Source of the DNA: Epiperipatus broadwayi
Taxonomy: Eukaryota; Onychophora; Udeonychophora; Euonychophora; Peripatidae
Length of the DNA: 64,000 nt
Direction: 5' to 3'
NCBI GenBank assembly: GCA_028023455.1
Contig: JAQFVV010006341.1
Location: 1,054,001 to 1,118,000 of the forward strand
The position numbers and the translations under genes are program-made. Below the pieces are notes generated by a model, which worked only from the letters and a program-made list of their open reading frames with translations, was not told where the DNA came from and ran no database searches. This document shows positions 57,675 through 64,000 of the stretch, one piece after another. Positions within the stretch are counted from its first letter, which is position 1, and the number at the start of each line of letters is the position of its first letter.

Positions 57675-59100
57675 TATATATATATGATAAATTAATGGAA
57701 AATAAATCAATTTTTTTTAAATTTAAGATATGTACATTTGGACATGCCAAAATGTATCTCTCCTTACCATTAGAATAATTATAACATAAGTGTCTTAATT
57801 ATATTTGGGAACAAATCTAGAAATAGATCAAAATTGTAGGGCCAAATTAAAAATTAGAAGATAATCTACAAAACTAAGCTGTATAATCATCAGAAACTGA
57901 AGATTCAAACTAGACCTAAGTTTTTAGATTTATTAATAATATAGATCTTTATTTTTATTGTGTACACTTAAAAAAATATTTTTACAGGCAAACTCAGTGT
58001 GTAATGTTTTGCATAGATTATTTCAAATTGTATATAATTTATTGTGAAAAAGTATCATTCATTTTATATTCTAATAATTAGAATCTGTCTAGCTATAATA
58101 ATTATCTACACTTCTTTACAATTATTTTGTAGTTTCTCAAGTATGTAACACATTCTGAATTATAAGAAATGATGTGTAGAAGATTCCATAATATTTACAT
58201 GGTAGGTCAGTTGAAAAAGTTTTTAATTTGGTGCAAAATACATAGTTGTCTATATTTTTCCATATCATGATGTGAATGATTAGTTTTATTTTTGAGTGAA
58301 AATAATTCACTAATTACTTAGAATCTTTTAAAATAATATTAAAATTCATTGAATATTAATGAAGTTAATTACATAAATTATTTATTAGAGAAATCAATTT
58401 GTATATCCTATTTTTAAACTACAATAAAAGTTTTAAAATTTTATATGCATATGTAATGGCATGATAACAGGTCTCTTGCTTAATCAAACCAAGAGAATAT
58501 GACAACAATATGTTGTCAAGGTAGTGCTACAACTGAGAAATAAATGGATTTTACTTGGTAATGTATTCCAGTAATTATCTATTGGTTTAAGTATAAGAAC
58601 CTTAGTAATATAATTTATGCATAATAATCAATTAAGAGATGGAACTTATTGTTTGATATATAAATATAAAAATGCAATGTATTAATAGCTTCATGTAGCA
58701 TTTTTACATTTTTATGCCATATTAGTTATTACTTGACCATACTCTCTTATAGAATATATATAATTAATGGTTGTCTTGTTGAAAGAGATGACTAAGCAGT
58801 GTTCAGATGTGGTATTTGTTTCTCAAGGTCTATAAAATTTGAATTCTATTTGGATATAAATATTAGCATAGAAAACCATACATTATATATATATATAAAA
58901 CATGCATTATATAAAATAAATGCTTATATATATATATATTCATTGTAGCATGACGATTACTTTTTGTCAAGGTGTTTTAATGTTGCTACTAAACAAATTC
59001 ACCTCTTATAAGAGCAGTATATGAAAAAGGTGTTGGCAAATTCTATCTTTATTTGACTATTTCATTGTATAGCATAACTACTAAATAGTATATATAAAAT
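57675..59100. other. Non-coding AT-rich DNA
   Basis: No supported gene or repeat family. Contains short TA microsatellites near 58880-58940. Confidence 0.6.
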
Positions 59101-59565
59101 CTTTTCGGGTCTATTATATATATATAAGTTTTTACCAGTAACCACCTAAACATTCACAGTAAAATATAGTAATCCATATTTCTGACTGCTGTCAAGGCAA
59201 CCATCACACCTTTTAATAGCAAGAATGGAAATCCATTCTTACTAATGATCCATCGAATATGTATGGACCCTTAAAGCTTGCAACTTGACTACAGAGTATA
59301 AAATATTGATACAATGAAGTTTAAATACACTTCTTTAAACATGAAATAAACACGTCACTGTAATGCAGACTAATAAATAGTTAATTAACATTACAAACTG
59401 CAATACTTTTACATTGCCCATGTATTATTTAGAAATAATAAACGAAATAGTATATATAATTAGATACCAACCACTAACCACCTAAACATTCACAGCAAAT
59501 ATAGTAATCAATATTTCTCAATTCTGTCAAGGCAACCTTCACACCTTTTAATATATATAGTGATT
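59101..59565 (+). repeat. Diverged direct repeat, about 90-bp core, two copies
   Basis: AACCACCTAAACATTCACAG, ATATAGTAATC, TGTCAAGGCAACC and TCACACCTTTTAATA occur at about 59140-59218 and about 59478-59552, roughly 335 bases apart. AAATAGTATATATAA just before both copies suggests a unit of about 350 bases. Confidence 0.65.
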
Positions 59566-60435
59566 TTTCACGTGTTCAAGCAAATAGAGCTAACCGCTTT
59601 GGATTTATTACATATTTATTAAATAGAAGAAATAAAAAAATGAGTTTATTCAGAAATGATTAAATAAAAAAATAAACTTACATATTAATTTTTATAAAAA
59701 TGTATGCTGGAAGGTTTATTTGAATAACAACTTTTTTTACTTAAAGCCTCAAGGTGATTTTACTTATCTTCAGATAAATGTTGAAATAGTTGCAATCTTA
59801 TTTAGCAATCTGTAGACACTATTTTTATTATTTTATTAAAAATTTATGTTATTAAGGGACCCGGAGCATTATTACTTTGTTAAATAATTAAAGATTATCC
59901 TCAAACACAATCTTATAAGATAATTAATTGACATATAATACACTCATTCTACTCCTAGCAAAATTTATTTAATTTTTCTCAAAGTAAACATAATCAAATT
60001 ATATAGCATTTGGCACGTTGTTTTAAATAAACACTGCAGCAGGAAGCAATTGAATTCTATCTACTGAAGATGTGTAGTCTTCAACATATATGTTTGTTTG
60101 GTTCTTTAATGGAAGACAAGTTCATAAACTTATCAATCATCAAATACACGGCATAGGCTTGAAAAAATCAGTTTAGATACTATACGTTCAATTTTTGCAT
60201 GGTTTTTTATCAATATTATCTTTAATTGATTTCATTGATTGGTGTCATGTGGTAAAGCAACAGATTCCAGAGCTCATGAATCATGTTCAATTTTGTTACA
60301 TTCTACACTTTATCTTCTTACAAACTCCTAAACAATAAAGTTTTTAATTATTTTTATTTATGTTTGTAATAGTGTTTAGTCAGCTACTGTTTGTTTTGTT
60401 TATGATTTTGTATTCTCTTTCTTTCTCTCTCTTTC
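59566..60435. other. Non-coding AT-rich DNA
   Basis: I see no gene, RNA gene or clear repeat. A CT-rich microsatellite (TTTCTTTCTCTCTCTTTC) lies at about 60418-60436, just before the next repeat. Confidence 0.55.
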
Positions 60436-60965
60436 ATATATAAATAAGCATTTATTTTATATAGCATCTGTATACAATTGTATTTACATTCGAATATCCG
60501 CCTTTCAAGCTAATTGTGCAAACGCTTTGCGAGTGTTAATAATAAATGAATACTTTCTCACCAATACAAGATATAGTATTTATGCAGAAATAAAAGGAAT
60601 CCTCTTATCCCTACAACTCAAATATTTATATATGAGCAAATCTGAAGTACTGGCAAAGAAAGCGTGATGATAGAACAGTCACTTTAAATAACTCTATACG
60701 ATGTCTGAATGAATGACGTCGATGAAATTGTTTAGAATTTACTAAACGTCATTCCAACTGAAACTTAATCATATATAAATAAGCATTTATTTTATATAGC
60801 ATCTGTATACAATTGTATTTACATTCGAATATCAGCCTTTCAAGCTAATTGTGCAAACGCTTTGTGAGTGTTAATAATAAATGAATACTTTCTCACCAAT
60901 ACAAGATATAGTATTTATGCAGGAATAAAAAGAATCCTCTTATCCCTACAACTCAAATATTTATT
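60436..60965 (+). repeat. 197-bp direct repeat, two copies
   Basis: Copies at 60436-60636 and 60770-60965 are about 97% identical. Both start CATATATAAATAAGCATTTA and include GCATCTGTATACAATTG, CAAGCTAATTGTGCAAACGC and CCTCTTATCCCTACAACTC. The 133-base spacer between is unique. Non-coding. Confidence 0.9.
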
Positions 60966-61039
60966 CGAAAAAAAAAACTCTACAAGTGTTTATTTGTTCT
61001 ACTACTGAATATACAGCATAATTGAATTTTATAATAATA

Positions 61040-61910
61040 AACAATGGATTATGTCCTGTACATAAGGGGTCAGATTGACCTTCGGTCAACATGGGTGTGA
61101 CAAGAATCTCGGCCTCAGGTTGGCCTTTGAGCATTCCCTCATGAGATTTTCAATTGGATGGATGGTTGAAAAGTTGGAGTGTGGAGTGGATTGAAGCCTG
61201 TGCATTAAAGTATGAGGATTGGCTATCTTAATATATATCTAAGCCCTTACAGCATATATGTGTAGAAATGGTAATCTGCACCAACTGATGATTGCTCGTT
61301 TAGCATGAAATATGTATATTGGTGATTATTTATCTATTCAACATAAATGTGTTCAAGTGTATCAGTGTTATAACATAGTGTGGAGAGTGGTGGGTCATGT
61401 GAAAGTCTGTCCTCATATACCCTATATATTACATGTATAAACACGAGGTATATAATAAGTCTGTGTGTTTCAGTTATTACATAATAGAGATGTCTGCCCA
61501 TCACTTGTATATGTATTAAATGGATTATGTCCTGTACATAAGGGGTCATATTGGCCTTAGATCAACATGGGGGTGACAAGAAACTCAGCCTCAGGGTGGC
61601 CTTTGAGCATTCCATCATCAGATTTTCAATTGGATGGATGGTTGAAGAGTTGGAGTGTGGAGTAGATTGAAGCCTGTCTATTAAAGTATGAGGATTGGCT
61701 ATCTTAATATATATATGAGCACTTATAGCATATATGTGTAGAGATGGTAATCTGGACCAACTGATGATTGCTGGTTTAGCATGAAATGCGTATATTGATG
61801 AATATTTGTCTTTTCAATATATATATATGTGTGTTCGAGTGTATCAGTGTTATGAGATAGAGTGGAGAGTGGTGGGTCGAGTGAAAGTCTGTGCTCATGT
61901 AGCCTATATA
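61040..61910 (+). repeat. Tandem duplication, about 476-bp period, two copies
   Basis: Copies start at about 61043 and 61519 (ATGGATTATGTCCTGTACAT, AAGGGGTCA.ATTG.CCTT). About 390 bases match at roughly 90%. The unit is less AT-rich than its surroundings (GGTTGGCCTTTGAGCATTCC, GAGTGTGGAGTGGATTGAAG). It contains no conserved ORF: the 71-codon minus-strand frame at 61334-61549 is not maintained in the other copy. Confidence 0.85.
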
Positions 61911-62488
61911 ATAATAAACAATATGAAAGTATTGCTTTTTACTAACTTTAATATAATAATATCAAAATAAAGATGGCTGAAAAAAGGATGTGCATGATTA
62001 CAAAAAAAAACTAATCTGCCAATATGGTTAAAACAATAATTTATATTTTTCTGAGTGGTGAATCTTAAAATAGATGGATCTAGAATAGAATAATAGAACA
62101 CTTTATTGCAATAATGCTTCAGGTCTTTTCAGTCTACAACCCACTACTTCAAATGTCATATTCAAATTGAATTTCACAAAAACCCAGTGAAATAAATTCA
62201 GAAGAAGATAACTTATTAAACCTATTTTACTTCAAACGTGTTAGATGTAATTATTTATGGAAGGAACATATCAGTTTGCCAAAATTAAAGAGATGCAAGC
62301 AAAGACTATTTTCACTATTTCATCTACTACATCCAAATAACTTCTGAAACGTTACTCGGAAGTTTAAAAAGAAAATAAATACTTCAAAGAAATATACTCA
62401 TTGATTAAAATGTTAATAACAGTATTATTAACATTATATATACCCCGTGTTTAAGTTACAATAAAATAAGATTTATAATAGTTTATTA
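61911..62488. other. Non-coding AT-rich DNA
   Basis: I see no gene, RNA gene or repeat family here. Confidence 0.55.
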
Positions 62489-63121
62489 TAATAGGTTTAC
62501 ATTTATAAGTCACGTTTGTCTAATCATAGGTGGTTAAGAATGAGTTACTGTCTTTCTCCTGTGATGGGTTAAATAAATTTGTACAATTGAATATTTAATT
62601 ATAACATTAGGCACACAATAGACTTAAACCCTGATTTAAACATGGTCTGTAAGAGTTGGTGTATGTAGAATGTGCGCTGTAAACTTAAGTGATTCACTTA
62701 AGTTTTTAAAATTCTTAGCAGCAGGAGAGTGCACAGAGATTTATAATATTTAAAAAATAGCGCATTATCAGAGATTCACTTCCATTTGAATAATTTCAAA
62801 GTTTTCAGTGCTTTATACTAATAGGTTTACATTTATAAGTCATGTTTGTCTAATCATAGATGAGACACTGTCTTTCTCCTGTGATGGGTTAAATATAATT
62901 GTACAATTGAATATTTGATTATAACATCAGGCACACAATAGACTCAAGCCCTGATTTAAGCATGGTCTGTAAAAGTTGGTGTATAGAGAATATATACTCT
63001 AAACCCAAGTGATTCACTTAAGTTTTTTAAATTCTTACCAGTGGGAGAGTGCATGGAGAATTATAATATTTAAGAAATAGTGCATTATCAGTGATTGGAT
63101 TCCATTTGAATAATTTCAATA
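62489..63121 (+). repeat. Tandem duplication, about 330-bp period, two copies
   Basis: Copies 62489-62818 and 62819-63121. Both run from TAATAGGTTTACATTTATAA through TGTCTTTCTCCTGTGATGGG, GGCACACAATAGACT and AGTGATTCACTTAAGTTTT to ATAG.GCATTATCAG and CCATTTGAATAATTTCAA. The end of the unit resembles 56600-56670 in the pogo-like element (AATTTCAA.ATTTTCAGTGCTTTATA), so it may derive from that family. Non-coding. Confidence 0.8.
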
Positions 63122-64000
63122 GTTTTATTACATAACTGAAAATACATGAATATCATCAAAACTGATTTTTATTCAATACTCATAATAAAAGAATAAAAAA
63201 CAACCATTTTTCTCATAAGTTCATAAAAAGTTTGAACCCCAGGAAAGATAAACTGACTCACAACTCACACACATTAAACTCTTGATCCCATATTGCCACA
63301 CCAAACCTTATAGGATTATTCAGAGTAATTGGGTTTACTTCATTATGCAATACAACCAAAATGTTTCCAAATATGCAAAAATATTTGAAGTTAGTATTAA
63401 ACATCTTATTCATCTACAATATAAATCCATGTTTTCCAAAGTTTAAATTTCATAACTCTGCCAATCCACGAATCTTCCTAAAATGTATTTTCTGAATTTT
63501 TCTATATATATTTTCTCAACTACTCTTGGGGCAGTCTTTCTTTTTTATGGAGTTCATTTTAATATTTTATACCATTTCTTGAGATAATCTCTTGGCAAGT
63601 TCATATCATTCTAATTACTTTATTCTGAATTCAATATTCATTACCTTTTTGCACACTGATTCTCTTCTGAAGTTTTAGCAGATATTTCAGGACTTTTAGT
63701 AAATATTTCCAATAATCTACTTTTGTAATTGTCTTTTTTTATTCTTTCTTTTTATCTGCCAAACCATATTGGGATATGTAATGAGACTTTCCAATACTGT
63801 AACGTGTATTTATTATTTACTGAATTTTGATATATTATAATTCAATAGTCTTATATTTATTATTGATGCAGCTTTCTTACTCATATTATTCTTTATTTTA
63901 TAACTTTATTTATTATTTCCTGTGTGGGTATTTTGGGCCAAGATTATATTTTTCACATTTTTTAGTCCATTGTCCGTCTTCCAATATTATGTCATATTAA
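63122..64000. other. Non-coding AT-rich DNA
   Basis: No supported feature to the end of the window. Confidence 0.55.

Overview
This window comes from an animal nuclear genome that is very AT-rich. It is almost entirely transposable elements and their wreckage, set in non-coding DNA. I find no host protein gene, rRNA or functional tRNA gene. The mix of RTE-type LINEs, an endonuclease/RT LINE, Penelope-like elements (PLEs) with a GIY-YIG domain, a Ty3/gypsy element primed by a tRNA-Lys-like site, hAT-like ends and a pogo-like element suggests an invertebrate, quite possibly an arthropod. The species cannot be fixed from the sequence. A 500-base N gap lies at 41146-41645.

Layout. (1) 1-7.9 kb: non-coding DNA with two diverged copies of one repeat (3.4-3.9 kb and 6.9-7.8 kb). 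The second copy is interrupted by a foldback hairpin element whose empty site is preserved in the first. (2) 7.9-23.7 kb: a 15.7 kb block bounded by an 8-bp duplication (CTATACAC) and hAT-like ends. It holds a large inverted duplication. The left arm is interrupted by a 3.2 kb LINE (8600-11825) and contains a six-fold 185-bp amplification of an RTE reverse-transcriptase fragment. The right arm is interrupted by a 3.6 kb insertion that carries a decayed PLE. (3) 23.7-28.5 kb: non-coding. (4) 28.5-38.7 kb: small PLE and RTE fragments, then an old RTE copy split by a young 7.4 kb PLE insertion. The PLE insertion contains an inverted copy, a 5'-truncated copy and a full-length copy with an intact 809-residue ORF, all inside one 12-bp target duplication. 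(5) 39.6-41.1 kb: an RTE insertion with a twin-priming 5' inversion and its own 12-bp target duplication. (6) 41.65-56.46 kb: a Ty3/gypsy element on the minus strand with unusually long LTRs (about 4.3 kb each), 4-bp target duplication, PBS, PPT, gag and pol. The pol frame is broken by one nucleotide in RT. (7) 56.5-57.7 kb: a pogo-like non-autonomous element. (8) 57.7-64 kb: non-coding DNA with several two-copy repeats.

How the parts relate. The window is a stratigraphy of insertions rather than a gene system. The gypsy element and the PLE cluster are young, because their repeated copies are nearly identical. The RTE they sit in or beside, the 18.6-20.7 kb PLE and the repeats at 3-8 kb are old. 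The PLE terminal repeats carry a tRNA-like module and a conserved hairpin with hammerhead-like boxes. With the giant LTRs and the composite hAT-like block, these are the most distinctive features. All distances and identities were read by eye; no alignment or database search was run.
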